Part shown: positions 5,631 to 13,171 of the stretch, one piece after another
Layout of the letters: every line of letters starts with the position of its first letter
How positions within the stretch are numbered: the stretch's first letter is position 1
Assembly: GCA_002170915.1 (NCBI GenBank)
Contig: NHHQ01000082.1
Coordinates: 4,336-19,216 of the forward strand
Direction: 5' to 3'
Source of the DNA: Rhodospirillaceae bacterium TMED167
GTDB lineage: Bacteria; Pseudomonadota; Alphaproteobacteria; Rhodospirillales_A; UBA2165
DNA: 14,881 nucleotides
Program-made: the position numbers and the translations under genes
Notes under the pieces: model-generated
What the model saw: only the letters and a program-made list of their open reading frames with translations
Database searches by the model: none
What the model was told of the DNA's origin: nothing

Positions 5631-7121
5631 TCAAAAGAAATCAAAATACTCGTTCTGCTCCCAGTCGGTGACGTCGCCGGTCGCAGTGGCGTCGGCGTCC
5701 GGGTGCTGTTCCCGGAAACGGTTGATTTCTGACTGTTTCAGGGCGAGAAAATAATTAACGAACAGATCCCCAAATTCAGCGCGGAACAATTTGCTGGCGT
5801 TGAGCGCACCATGGGCTTCTTCCAGGCTTGCCGGCAGTTTTGGCCGGTCGGCAGCGTAGGGGGCAAGGTCTCCTTCTCCGGGAGAAGCATTTTGTGCGAC
5901 ACCGTTCAGACCCGCAACGACCTGGGACGCAAAATACAGATACGGGTTGGCCGCGGGCTCTCCCAGCCGGTTTTCAAGCCGACTGTTGTGGTCTCCGGGG
6001 CCGCCCAGCACGCGGACCATCGTGCCCCGGTGATCATGGGCCCATGTGGCCCGGTCGGGGGCAAGCGAGTTGGGCCTGAACCGGCGGTAACCGTTGATGG
6101 TGGGGACGGCAAAAATGGCGGACGGGGCAGCATGGTGCAGCAGCCCGGCAAGATAGCTCCGCCCAAATCCGGAGAGCAATGTATCGCCGGCACCGGGCAT
6201 TAGTATGTTATCACCTGTTCCGCAGTGGACGAGGGACTGATGTAGATGCCAGCCACTGGCATAGTGTCCCTTCAACTTGGGTCTGCACATGAAGCTCGCC
6301 ATAAATCCAAGACGGCGGCAAATCTGGCGGGTTGCCGTGCGAAATAGGACGTAGTCGTCGGCCACCTTCATGGCGTCGCCTGCACTGAAGGTGCACTCAA
6401 GCTGGCCGGGCCCCCACTCGTTTTCAAAGGACCGAAGCGGCAGATTGAGTTTCTCATATATCTCGGCCAATTCGCTTATAACGGGCTGCATGACGTCGAA
6501 GGTCGTCTCTGAATGATAGGAAAACCCGGGTTCCATGGGAGAGGTTTCCAAGGGTGCCGCCCGCATGCCTGGTTCAGCGATGTTCGGATCAACCAGTCGG
6601 TCTTCTTCAAGTCGTGCCAGATACCATTCAATCTCCAGGCCGACGACAAGCGCCGTGTCTGTCTCGGCCAGTCGTTGAAGCTGCTTTCTTAGGATTTCGC
6701 GTGGCGCAAAATGAAACGGCCGACCATCCACAAAATACTGGTCACAGAGGATCCACCCGACGCCGGGTGCCCAAGGCAGCGCGCGGAACGTAGCCGGGTC
6801 TGGCACAATGATGAGATTTGGCGACCCGGTCATTTCCGGCAGCCCCATGCCCCCGCCTTCGGTAAAGGAGGCAAATATTCGCCCTCCCGCGGCATCAAGC
6901 GTCGTGGTCGCGACGTTGATGTTATATCCGTCTTGCAGTGTCGTCAGAAAGACCGGCACGCTTACTGTCTTGGCGCGGGAGACGCCATGTGGATCGGCCC
7001 AGACCAGCCGGATAAGCGAGAGCCCGTCCGCTTCCACCCGGCGCTGGACCTGTGCCGCCAGGCGGACTTGATCGTCCGTCCACAGGTCGTGTTGTTCAAT
7101 AAAAGTGGCGGTGTCGGTCAT
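5631..7121 (-). CDS. Glutamine-synthetase-family ligase (gamma-glutamylamide synthetase-like), 496 aa
   Basis: GS-family enzyme with the N-terminal beta-grasp region (VRLVWADPHGV-like stretch, residues 37-47) and the catalytic core. Visible motifs are GLEIEW (Glu163 and Glu165, metal site), ENEWGPGQLE (233-242, Glu235 and Glu242), SGWHLHQS (289-296, His292 replacing the classic GxGxHxHxS context), NGYRRFRPN (343-351) and ENRLGEPAANPYLYFA (383-398). No adenylylation loop of the NLYDLP type is seen, so it is not a classical GlnA-I. Relatives ligate glutamate to amines: PuuA (putrescine), IpuC (isopropylamine), and TdnQ/AtdA1 (aniline). Its place immediately before a Rieske alpha/beta pair suggests glutamylation of an aromatic or heterocyclic amine. 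The ATG has no strong ribosome site of its own and overlaps the stop of a 15-codon upstream frame. Confidence 0.9.
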   Translation of the reverse strand: MTDTATFIEQHDLWTDDQVRLAAQVQRRVEADGLSLIRLVWADPHGVSRAKTVSVPVFLTTLQDGYNINVATTTLDAAGGRIFASFTEGGGMGLPEMTGSPNLIIVPDPATFRALPWAPGVGWILCDQYFVDGRPFHFAPREILRKQLQRLAETDTALVVGLEIEWYLARLEEDRLVDPNIAEPGMRAAPLETSPMEPGFSYHSETTFDVMQPVISELAEIYEKLNLPLRSFENEWGPGQLECTFSAGDAMKVADDYVLFRTATRQICRRLGFMASFMCRPKLKGHYASGWHLHQSLVHCGTGDNILMPGAGDTLLSGFGRSYLAGLLHHAAPSAIFAVPTINGYRRFRPNSLAPDRATWAHDHRGTMVRVLGGPGDHNSRLENRLGEPAANPYLYFASQVVAGLNGVAQNASPGEGDLAPYAADRPKLPASLEEAHGALNASKLFRAEFGDLFVNYFLALKQSEINRFREQHPDADATATGDVTDWEQNEYFDFF

Positions 7122-7165
7122 GGGAAGTTGCTCTGGGTTCCGAGGGCGGCGGTTGCCGATGACAT
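7118..7165 (-). CDS. Possible 15-aa leader peptide coupled to the GS-like gene
   Basis: An AGGAGA ribosome site (complement of 7173-7178) sits 7 bases before an ATG that opens the frame MSSATAALGTQSNFP. Its TGA overlaps the GS-like ATG as ATGA. The strong site thus belongs to the short frame, while the GS-like ATG is preceded only by AGAGCAACTTCCC. The best reading is translational coupling through a short leader. A one-base sequence error joining the two frames is an alternative, but the GS-like N-terminus (FIEQHDLW) already looks complete. Confidence 0.4.
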   Translation of the reverse strand: MSSATAALGTQSNFP

Positions 7166-7207
7166 TCCGTTTTCTCCTAATATTATTTCTCGTGGATAGA
7201 CAGGGGG

Positions 7208-7987
7208 CTATTGAGCTAGTAACGCCCCCATCCCGCTCAGCCTGTCATCAATACCCGCCGCCCGGAGGACGGCCCAAAAAGTCGCTTGGTTGCTTGTGAC
7301 GATGGGTTTGCTGAGACGGTGTTCGATGTAAGGAATTAGGTTTAAAACTGGAAAGTCAGTACAGGACACAATGATGGCATCTGCTTCCGGCCGGTCGGCG
7401 GAAAGAATATGGTCTAGGATCGCGCTCTCAGGGGTTTGGGCGATTTGAATATATTCTTGCACACCGCCGCCGCCGATGCCGAGGCCTTGCGCGTGGACGA
7501 CCTCGATGCCGGACCTGGCTAGGAACTCAATCTCGTGATCGTTGAGTGCCTGATGGTAGGGCGTGGCGAGTGCCACTTTTGAGATCGATAGTGCCTTAAG
7601 AGCGTTCACGATGGATGCTGCCGTGGTCACGCAGGGGCGCCCGACGATCCCTGACATGAAGCCTGAGAGTTCTGTGATGGGCAGCACCATGGAACCCGCC
7701 GTGCAGCCGTAAGCAATGGCATCCAATTGCGCTTGGGCCAGATCTTTGGTCGCTTTTGCCACATCGTCATAAAGAGATTTCTTGCCGTCCGGCGATGACG
7801 TGTCAGCGTGCAGCGGCATCCGGGTGGCATGGATTGAGATACCCTCCGGCGCCATCCGGTTCCACTCCGCTTCGTTGACCGTATTGGTCGGCGGAACGAT
7901 CACGCCGATTTTGGCGCGGTAGCCGTAGGCGGAGGGTGTGGCGGCATGGCGGGCGGTCGGGCGGGGCATGGGATCAGATGATGCCAT
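7208..7987 (-). CDS. Maleate isomerase/Asp-Glu racemase-family enzyme, 259 aa (two-cysteine type)
   Basis: Member of the maleate cis-trans isomerase/arylmalonate decarboxylase branch of the Asp/Glu racemase superfamily. Both active-site cysteines are present: Cys95 in IAYGCTAGSMV and Cys209 in IIVSCTDFPVL. The N-terminal IGVIVPPTNTVNEAEWNRM and the C-terminal TSNQATFWAVLRAAG are also family-like. Two cysteines fit an isomerase or racemase rather than a decarboxylase. The start overlaps the CoA-transferase 3' end by 14 bases. A second ATG (Met7, 7967-7969) just after that stop is a possible alternative start, and neither has a strong ribosome site. The first 20 residues (PMPRPTARHAATPSA) look like a poorly conserved extension. 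In the pathway it could isomerise a maleate-like diacid after ring opening. Confidence 0.85.
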   Translation of the reverse strand: MASSDPMPRPTARHAATPSAYGYRAKIGVIVPPTNTVNEAEWNRMAPEGISIHATRMPLHADTSSPDGKKSLYDDVAKATKDLAQAQLDAIAYGCTAGSMVLPITELSGFMSGIVGRPCVTTAASIVNALKALSISKVALATPYHQALNDHEIEFLARSGIEVVHAQGLGIGGGGVQEYIQIAQTPESAILDHILSADRPEADAIIVSCTDFPVLNLIPYIEHRLSKPIVTSNQATFWAVLRAAGIDDRLSGMGALLAQ

Positions 7988-9209
7988 CGGCCGCCAAGGT
8001 TTCCAGTTCTTGTTCGTTCATGCCCAACAGGTCGCCATAGATCTCGGCGTTATGGGCCCCTACCTCAGGCGGGCCGAGCCAGGCCACGCTGCTCTCTGTC
8101 TCCGTCAGCCGGGGGGCGAAACCGGGCACCTTAAAATCGCCAAAAAAGTCATCTTTCACCGTGAGAAACATTTCTCGGGCCTGAAAGTGAGGGTCTTCCA
8201 CTAGATCGGCGATGGAATTAATGGGGCCGACAACGACTCCGTGATCGTCCAAATGCTGGGTGAGTTCCGCCGCCGTCATGGTGCTCGACCAAGCGCCGAT
8301 CAACCCATCCAGTACTTCGGCGTTTTCGCCCCGTGCCTTGTGATCCACAAAGCGCGGATCATCGGCCAATTCCGGCTTGTCCATGGCCGTGCAGAGGCGT
8401 CTGTACATGGGATCGATGTTGGCGGCGATGACCACGTAGGTGCCGTCCTTGGTCGGATAAATGTTAGAAGGGGCCACGTTTGGAAGCCCGGTGCCGGACG
8501 GTTTTCGAACGACGCCTGCTTTATCGTATTCTGGCAGTGTGCCTTCCATAAGCTGAAAGCAGCTTTCGGTAATTGCTGCGTCCACCACTTGGCCTTTACC
8601 GCCGCCGAGGGCGTCTCGTTGATAGAGCGCCATCAGGATGCCCTGGGCTGCGAACATGCCCGTGAGGGTGTCGCCTAGGGAAATGCCATTCCGGGGTGGC
8701 GGCATATCCGGAAATCCATTGATGTAGCGCATGCCGCTCATGGCCTCTCCCACGCTTGCGAAGCCGGGCCGGTCGGCATATGGGCCGGTCTGGCCATAGC
8801 CAGAGATACGCCCGATGATGAGGCCGGGGTTGATCTTGTGGAGGTCATCCGGGCCGAGGTCCCATTTTTCTAGTGTGCCGGGCTTGAAGTTCTCGACCAA
8901 TACGTCAGCTTTCCTGACAAGGTGTCGGATGAGGTCTTGCCCACGCTCCTCGCGCAGGTTGGCGGTAACAGACTTTTTGTTCCGCGCCAGAATAGGCCAC
9001 CAGACTGGTCGCCCGTTATAGCGGTGATGACCCCATTCGCGCATGGGGTCCCCTTTGCCAGGAGTCTCGACCTTGATCACCTCTGCACCAAAGTCGGCCA
9101 GGCGAGAGGACGTAAACGGTCCTGCTAGCAACTGGCCCATTTCGATCACGCGCACACCGGCCAAAGGGCCTTTTAGCCTTGGGTCTCGATCGGTCTCTGC
9201 TATCGGCAT
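7974..9209 (-). CDS. CaiB/BaiF-type family III CoA-transferase, 411 aa
   Basis: Full-length family III CoA-transferase. Features in order: GVRVIEMGQLLAGPFTSSRLADFGAEVIKVE (starts near residue 18; hallmark GPF..R.LADFGA), NKKSVTANL (78-85), ADVLVENFKPGTLEKWDLG (101-119), ISGYGQTGPYADRPGF (135-150), and the catalytic Asp180 in ISLGDTLTGMFAAQGI, equivalent to formyl-CoA transferase Asp169. The ribosome site AGGGAAGGA lies 6 bases before the ATG. Family members move CoA between carboxylic acids without ATP and commonly activate a carboxylate for racemisation, dehydration or degradation. Overlap with the next gene by 14 bases suggests the CoA step and the isomerase-family step are linked. Its CoA donor and acceptor are unknown. 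Confidence 0.92.
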   Translation of the reverse strand: MPIAETDRDPRLKGPLAGVRVIEMGQLLAGPFTSSRLADFGAEVIKVETPGKGDPMREWGHHRYNGRPVWWPILARNKKSVTANLREERGQDLIRHLVRKADVLVENFKPGTLEKWDLGPDDLHKINPGLIIGRISGYGQTGPYADRPGFASVGEAMSGMRYINGFPDMPPPRNGISLGDTLTGMFAAQGILMALYQRDALGGGKGQVVDAAITESCFQLMEGTLPEYDKAGVVRKPSGTGLPNVAPSNIYPTKDGTYVVIAANIDPMYRRLCTAMDKPELADDPRFVDHKARGENAEVLDGLIGAWSSTMTAAELTQHLDDHGVVVGPINSIADLVEDPHFQAREMFLTVKDDFFGDFKVPGFAPRLTETESSVAWLGPPEVGAHNAEIYGDLLGMNEQELETLAADGII

Positions 9210-9225
9210 GTCGGTCCTTCCCTTT

Positions 9226-10098
9226 TTATTTGGTTAGTAAGTCACGTGTGACGAATTCTCTGAAAAGCGTTGGTTCCCGTCCTAGAATCCACCGTAGGAC
9301 ATTGGGGTTTCCAATCAAGCCGTGAGCATCATAGTGGGCGTTCATCTTGAGCATGGTTTGGAGGCGTTCCTCCGGCATGCCGCCTGACCGGGCCCCGGCT
9401 TCGAACAGTTCGAGTGATTTGGCCTGTGCCGTGATGGCCTTGCCGGTGAGGTCGGATAAGATCTTGGCCATGTCTGTCTGGCTTAATTGTTCAGGGCCTG
9501 CGAGCTGATAAGTCGCACCCGCGTGACCATATTCCGTTGCGACAGCGGCGGTGGCTTCCGCTAGGTCGTTCACGTCGACGACGCTGAATTTCATTTTTGC
9601 GCTGAACGGCATGGCGTGGAGACCTGTTTCCAGAACGGTATTCCAGATGGGGACCAAATGCTGCATATAACGTGACGGCTGGAGGATGGTATAGCTTTGT
9701 CCAGAGTTCACCAGATAGCGTTCTGCGTGTAATTTATGATCGTGATGCGGCACGTCCTCCATGAGCGGGTGCAGAACGGAATAGAGGATTAGCCGTTCTG
9801 TGCCGGCGGCCAGACAGTGATCTGTAATCCGTTTTGCAATGTCCGTCTCATCCGGATTCATGGGGGGACAAATGTGGATCACACAACGGCAGCCTGCAAG
9901 CGCAGCTCTCAGGCTGACGTCGTCATATAAATCACCCAGCACCGTTTCCGCCGCACCCAGTTTTTTTAACGCCGGCGCGGCGTCTTCCCTGCGGATAAAG
10001 GCTCGAACGACCGCGCCCCGCGCTGCCAAGGCTGCGACGACCTTGCAGCCTGTTTTGCCGGATGCGCCCGTGACCAGGATGAGTGGGGAGGCGGTCAA
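9226..10098 (-). CDS. NmrA-like NAD(P)-binding atypical short-chain reductase, 290 aa
   Basis: Atypical SDR of the NmrA/HSCARG type. A Rossmann motif VTGASGKTGCKV (residues 9-20; Gly11, Gly14, Gly17) is followed by an Arg-rich strand end VRAFIRRED, which suggests NADPH preference. Further marks are CRCVIHICPP (about 69-78), then RLILYSVLHP, the YTILQPSRYMQHL stretch and GATYQLAGPEQLSQTDMAKIL. The usual SDR YxxxK pair is not apparent, as in regulator-like NmrA proteins. The start is a TTG (complement of 10096-10098) because only this places the GASGKTG motif at the normal N-terminal position and follows a GAAGGGA ribosome site. It is the first gene of the operon, 16 bases before the CoA-transferase. 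It may reduce a quinone-like or enone intermediate, or act as a redox sensor. Its role is unassigned. Confidence 0.85.
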   Translation of the reverse strand: MTASPLILVTGASGKTGCKVVAALAARGAVVRAFIRREDAAPALKKLGAAETVLGDLYDDVSLRAALAGCRCVIHICPPMNPDETDIAKRITDHCLAAGTERLILYSVLHPLMEDVPHHDHKLHAERYLVNSGQSYTILQPSRYMQHLVPIWNTVLETGLHAMPFSAKMKFSVVDVNDLAEATAAVATEYGHAGATYQLAGPEQLSQTDMAKILSDLTGKAITAQAKSLELFEAGARSGGMPEERLQTMLKMNAHYDAHGLIGNPNVLRWILGREPTLFREFVTRDLLTK

Positions 10099-10225
10099 CT
10101 ATCAGTCCCTTCAAGATTTGATTTCAAGCGGGTATTTTTTATATTAGGCTCGCGCGTGTCGAAGAAAACTTGCTTATATTCACAAAGTCAAACCACATCA
10201 TTCATACACAAGGGAGACTAGGGGA
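10099..10225. promoter_or_regulatory. Divergent promoter region between the catabolic operon and the TRAP transporter
   Basis: This 127-base AT-rich region separates the divergent genes. Toward the transporter, TTGATT (10118-10123) and TATATT (10140-10145) are spaced 16 bases, a plausible sigma-70-type promoter about 75 bases before the ATG. Toward the operon, TTGACT (complement of 10186-10191) has only a weak TTTTCT at the proper 17-base distance. Shared control of uptake and catabolism from here is plausible. No clear operator palindrome was found. Confidence 0.45.
10118..10145 (+). promoter_or_regulatory. Candidate sigma-70-like promoter for the TAXI-TRAP genes
   Basis: TTGATT, a 16-base spacer, then TATATT. 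The first matches the -35 consensus at four of six positions and the second matches the -10 consensus at five of six. Position and direction fit the transporter operon. Confidence 0.4.
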
Positions 10226-11179
10226 ATGAAATTTAAATCTGTGTTATTGGCCGCTGGCGCCATCCTGTTTACGGCGAGCGTGGCATCGGCTCAGACCGTC
10301 GGTATCGGGACCACCGCTAAGGGTGCCACAAGCCAAGTGTCTGCAGCGATTGCAAAGGTTACGTCGCAACATGGCGGGATGCAAATGCGTCCTACACCGA
10401 TGGCAGGCACTCAAAAATATGTTCCAGCCGTCAATGACGGCTCTCTGGAGTTTGGCGTTGCCAACATCATGCAAACGGCCTGGTCGATCAATGGTGAAGT
10501 CTTGTCTGAAGGACGGCCGAACCCAAATATTCGTCTGGTGGCAACACTGATGAAATTTAGAGTGGGGCCATTGGTTGGTAAAAAAACTAATTTTAAAACT
10601 GTCGAAGACCTCAAAGGCGCTCGCGCACCAACCGGCTTCAAGGCAGCGCCTTTATTTAATGAACTTGTTAAAACCGCGTTGGCAACCGGTGCCCTGACGG
10701 TGGGGGACACAAAAAATGTGCCAATTTCAGCACTCGTCCCAAGTTGGAAAGCCCTCATGGCAGGTAAAATAGACTTTGCCATTGGCGCGTATGGGTCAGG
10801 GTTCATGAAACTAATTGCCAAGAAAACTGGCGGCATTCGATTTATTTCTCTGGATAAGTCACCCGCCACTTTGGCAAAAGTCGCAAAAATGTTGCCGGGT
10901 GCAGACATCAGAACAGTACAGCCTAATCCTAAAATTCCAGGCGTCGAGGTACCAACGAACCTGTTTCATTTTGACTACATGCTATTCGCCGGCAAACACG
11001 TCTCGGACGATGTGACCTACAGGGTCGCTAAGGCAATGCACGACCATAAAAAGGCTTTGGTTGGTGCATCGCCGATGTGGCGCGGATTTAATCCAAAAGG
11101 TATGTCGAAAAAACAAGGTGACCTCCAATACCATCCCGGAGCCATCAAACTGTTCAAGGAAAAAGGTATTTGGAAGTAG
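10226..11179 (+). CDS. TAXI-family TRAP transporter solute-binding protein, 317 aa
   Basis: Periplasmic receptor of a TAXI-type TRAP transporter. A signal peptide covers residues 1-22 (MKFKSVLLAAGAILFTASV, then ASA before Gln23). The mature start VGIGTTAKGATSQVSAAIAK carries the TAXI family's N-terminal pattern, followed by DGSLEFGVANIMQTAW, then GARAPTGFKAAPLFNELV, the SWKALMAGKIDFAIGAYG region and a C-terminal YHPGAIKLFKEKGIWK tail typical of the family. A ribosome site AAGGGAG (10210-10216) lies 9 bases before the ATG. TAXI receptors bind small organic acids such as glutamate or dicarboxylates. Here the ligand is probably the compound degraded by the neighbouring operon (inference from divergence). 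Lysine- and AT-rich codon use sets it apart from the operon genes on the other strand. Confidence 0.93.
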   Translation: MKFKSVLLAAGAILFTASVASAQTVGIGTTAKGATSQVSAAIAKVTSQHGGMQMRPTPMAGTQKYVPAVNDGSLEFGVANIMQTAWSINGEVLSEGRPNPNIRLVATLMKFRVGPLVGKKTNFKTVEDLKGARAPTGFKAAPLFNELVKTALATGALTVGDTKNVPISALVPSWKALMAGKIDFAIGAYGSGFMKLIAKKTGGIRFISLDKSPATLAKVAKMLPGADIRTVQPNPKIPGVEVPTNLFHFDYMLFAGKHVSDDVTYRVAKAMHDHKKALVGASPMWRGFNPKGMSKKQGDLQYHPGAIKLFKEKGIWK

Positions 11180-13107
11180 AACACGTTCCTAATACTCTGG
11201 AAGAAACGCCCGTGCCGTTGTCAAAAACGGCTCGGGCGTTGACCTCATGGCTTGGCGCTGCGCTCGCGTTAATTGGCATCATTTGGGCCAGCGGCATTGT
11301 TGTTGATTTGGGCATAGCTCTCATAACCGAACAGGTTATTTGCGGGGTCCTCGGGTTAACCTTTGCTATAATTTTTTTAAACATTCGTGCCGGAAGCCAG
11401 CGCCTTACATACCTGCCCTGGTATGATGCCGTGGCAGCACTGGTGGGCTTTGTCCTCGGTTGGTATTTATTTTTCAGATATCCCCTGCTGCTTGACCAGG
11501 TTGCGTACATGCCGGTCGAATCATCCATCGTTGGATTTCTCTTGATCGCGCTGACGTCGGAGGCTCTAAGGCGGACGGCAGGCTGGGGTTTGCTGTGTGT
11601 CCTTTTTGTGTTTTTGGCATACGGCCTGTTGGGACATTTTGTGCCTGGTGTCCTCTCCGGTAGATCATTGGAATTGTCCAAATTTTTCTCCTATCTCGGC
11701 ATCGATACCAATGCGTTGTTGGGCACCCCTCTCATCATTATTTTTACGGTCGTGGTCATATTCATTTTCTTGGGGCAGGTGTTACTCCGATCAGGGGGAT
11801 CCGAGTATTTTACTGATTTAGCAGCCGCGCTGATGGGACATTCCCGTGGCGGGTCGGCAAAAATTGCGGTCGTGGCATCCGGCTTGTTTGGTTCAATCTC
11901 GGGCAGTGCCGTATCCAACGTCGCATCCACTGGCGTGATTACGATCCCGCTCATGCGCCAAGGGGGATATTCCCGAAAAGTAGCCGGTGCCATCGAGGCC
12001 GTCGCGTCAACGGGAGGGCAAATCATGCCCCCGATTATGGGTGCTGCCGCGTTTCTGATGGCTGAACTGGCAGATGTCCTTTACCAGGAAGTTATCGTCG
12101 CAGCCCTTTTACCGGCCTTGCTGTATTACATTTCAGTATTTTTGCAGGCTGATCTCGAAGCCGGAAAAATTGGAATTAAACCGATCCCCAGTGATCAAAT
12201 TCCGTCGTTTCGCAAAGTGATGAAATCGGGGTGGTATTTTTTGGTCCCGTTTATCATCCTATTGAGCGCGCTTTTTTGGTTGAACGCTGCGCCCGAAACT
12301 GCGGCTCTTTTTGGCACCGTTTCTATTTGTGTGTTGGGATCAATTTTTTCATACAACCAAAAGAGGCTGACCCTCTCCACCTTGTGGCTGTGCCTTAAAA
12401 AGACAGGAGAGATTTCGGTTGATATTATTGTGATTGGGGCGGCGGCTGGCTTAATCATTGGTGTATTGGAAGCGACGGGCCTCAGCTTCGGGCTGACGTT
12501 CATGCTAGTTCAGGTCGGTGAGGGAAATCTATTTTTGCTTCTCGGCTTAACGGCTGTGATTTGTATCATTCTTGGCATGGGAATGCCGACGACGGCGATT
12601 TATTTTCTCCTTGCCGTACTAGCCACACAGCCTTTGATTGATCTGGGTGTTGAACCCCTCTCTGCCCATTTGTTCGTATTATATTTTGGGTTGATGTCGA
12701 TGATTTCGCCTCCAGTCGCGCTGGCGGCTTTTACTGCAGCAAAACTCTCAGAAACCAAACCGATGGCAACCGCCTGGGCGGCATGCCGTTTTGGTTGGCC
12801 GGCCTTTATTGTCCCCTTTTTGTTTGTCATCGCGCCTAACCTGATCATGGTGGGTTCGGCTTTTGACATCGCGATTACCTTTATTACCGCGGTTGCCGGT
12901 ATCTGGGTCGCATCCGCCGGTTTCACCGGCTATTTCTTGACTCGCCTGACCACGCTGCAACGTGGGGTCTATATTGCGGGGGGACTGTGCCTGCTCTTGC
13001 CGACAGAAGCTTTTGACGGCGCCGTCATAGTCCAGGTTGCTGGCGCTCTCCTTTCCAGTGTCGGCCTGGCCTGGGAGATAAAGCAGCGTCGGCAAGCCGT
13101 GGTCTAA
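11170..13107 (+). CDS. Fused TRAP transporter permease (DctQ-DctM type, TAXI-associated), 645 aa
   Basis: Large polytopic membrane protein in which the small (4-helix) and large (12-helix) TRAP permease parts are fused, as usual next to TAXI receptors. Many hydrophobic helices span the length. The family signature lies near residues 240-290: GSISGSAVSNVASTGVITIP, then AIEAVASTGGQIMPPIMGAA. A second conserved loop is LGMGMPTTAIYFLLAVLA (about 458-475), and SMISPPVALAAFTAAKL follows. These are the discontinuous-helix regions that form the Na+ and substrate sites in TRAP transporters. The start is a TTG overlapping the receptor gene by 10 bases, with AAGG-rich sequence just upstream, so the two are translationally coupled. 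A later start near residue 15-20 cannot be excluded. Transport is expected to be Na+-driven and receptor-dependent. Confidence 0.93.
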   Translation: MEVEHVPNTLEETPVPLSKTARALTSWLGAALALIGIIWASGIVVDLGIALITEQVICGVLGLTFAIIFLNIRAGSQRLTYLPWYDAVAALVGFVLGWYLFFRYPLLLDQVAYMPVESSIVGFLLIALTSEALRRTAGWGLLCVLFVFLAYGLLGHFVPGVLSGRSLELSKFFSYLGIDTNALLGTPLIIIFTVVVIFIFLGQVLLRSGGSEYFTDLAAALMGHSRGGSAKIAVVASGLFGSISGSAVSNVASTGVITIPLMRQGGYSRKVAGAIEAVASTGGQIMPPIMGAAAFLMAELADVLYQEVIVAALLPALLYYISVFLQADLEAGKIGIKPIPSDQIPSFRKVMKSGWYFLVPFIILLSALFWLNAAPETAALFGTVSICVLGSIFSYNQKRLTLSTLWLCLKKTGEISVDIIVIGAAAGLIIGVLEATGLSFGLTFMLVQVGEGNLFLLLGLTAVICIILGMGMPTTAIYFLLAVLATQPLIDLGVEPLSAHLFVLYFGLMSMISPPVALAAFTAAKLSETKPMATAWAACRFGWPAFIVPFLFVIAPNLIMVGSAFDIAITFITAVAGIWVASAGFTGYFLTRLTTLQRGVYIAGGLCLLLPTEAFDGAVIVQVAGALLSSVGLAWEIKQRRQAVV

Positions 13108-13171
13108 GTGAGAATGTTTTTTCTCCGCGTTGGAGCCAATAACCTAACCGCAAAATGGAATAATAACGTAG

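Larger units (their letters stand above)
1863..10098 (-). other. Probable eight-gene catabolic operon (NmrA-like to amidohydrolase)
   Basis: Eight genes run in the same direction. Gaps or overlaps in transcription order are 16, -14, 86, 48, -4, 181 and 6 bases. The tight packing suggests one transcript from upstream of 10098. The 181-base gap before the substrate-binding-like gene is the one place where an internal promoter or processing site would fit. No intrinsic terminator (GC stem plus T-run) is visible at the 1863 end or inside. Confidence 0.6.

Noticed and set aside
5631..7121. Classical nitrogen-assimilation glutamine synthetase (glnA)
   Set aside because: No adenylylation loop, a divergent metal/ATP motif context, no glnB or nitrogen-regulation neighbours, and a position inside a catabolic operon.
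13108..13171. Possible terminator between the convergent TRAP permease and monooxygenase genes (CTCC-GCGTT-GGAG beside TTTTTT)
   Set aside because: The stem is only four pairs, and the T-run is on the wrong side of it for the + strand; on the - strand the stem would be followed by A residues. It does not fit an intrinsic terminator in either direction.
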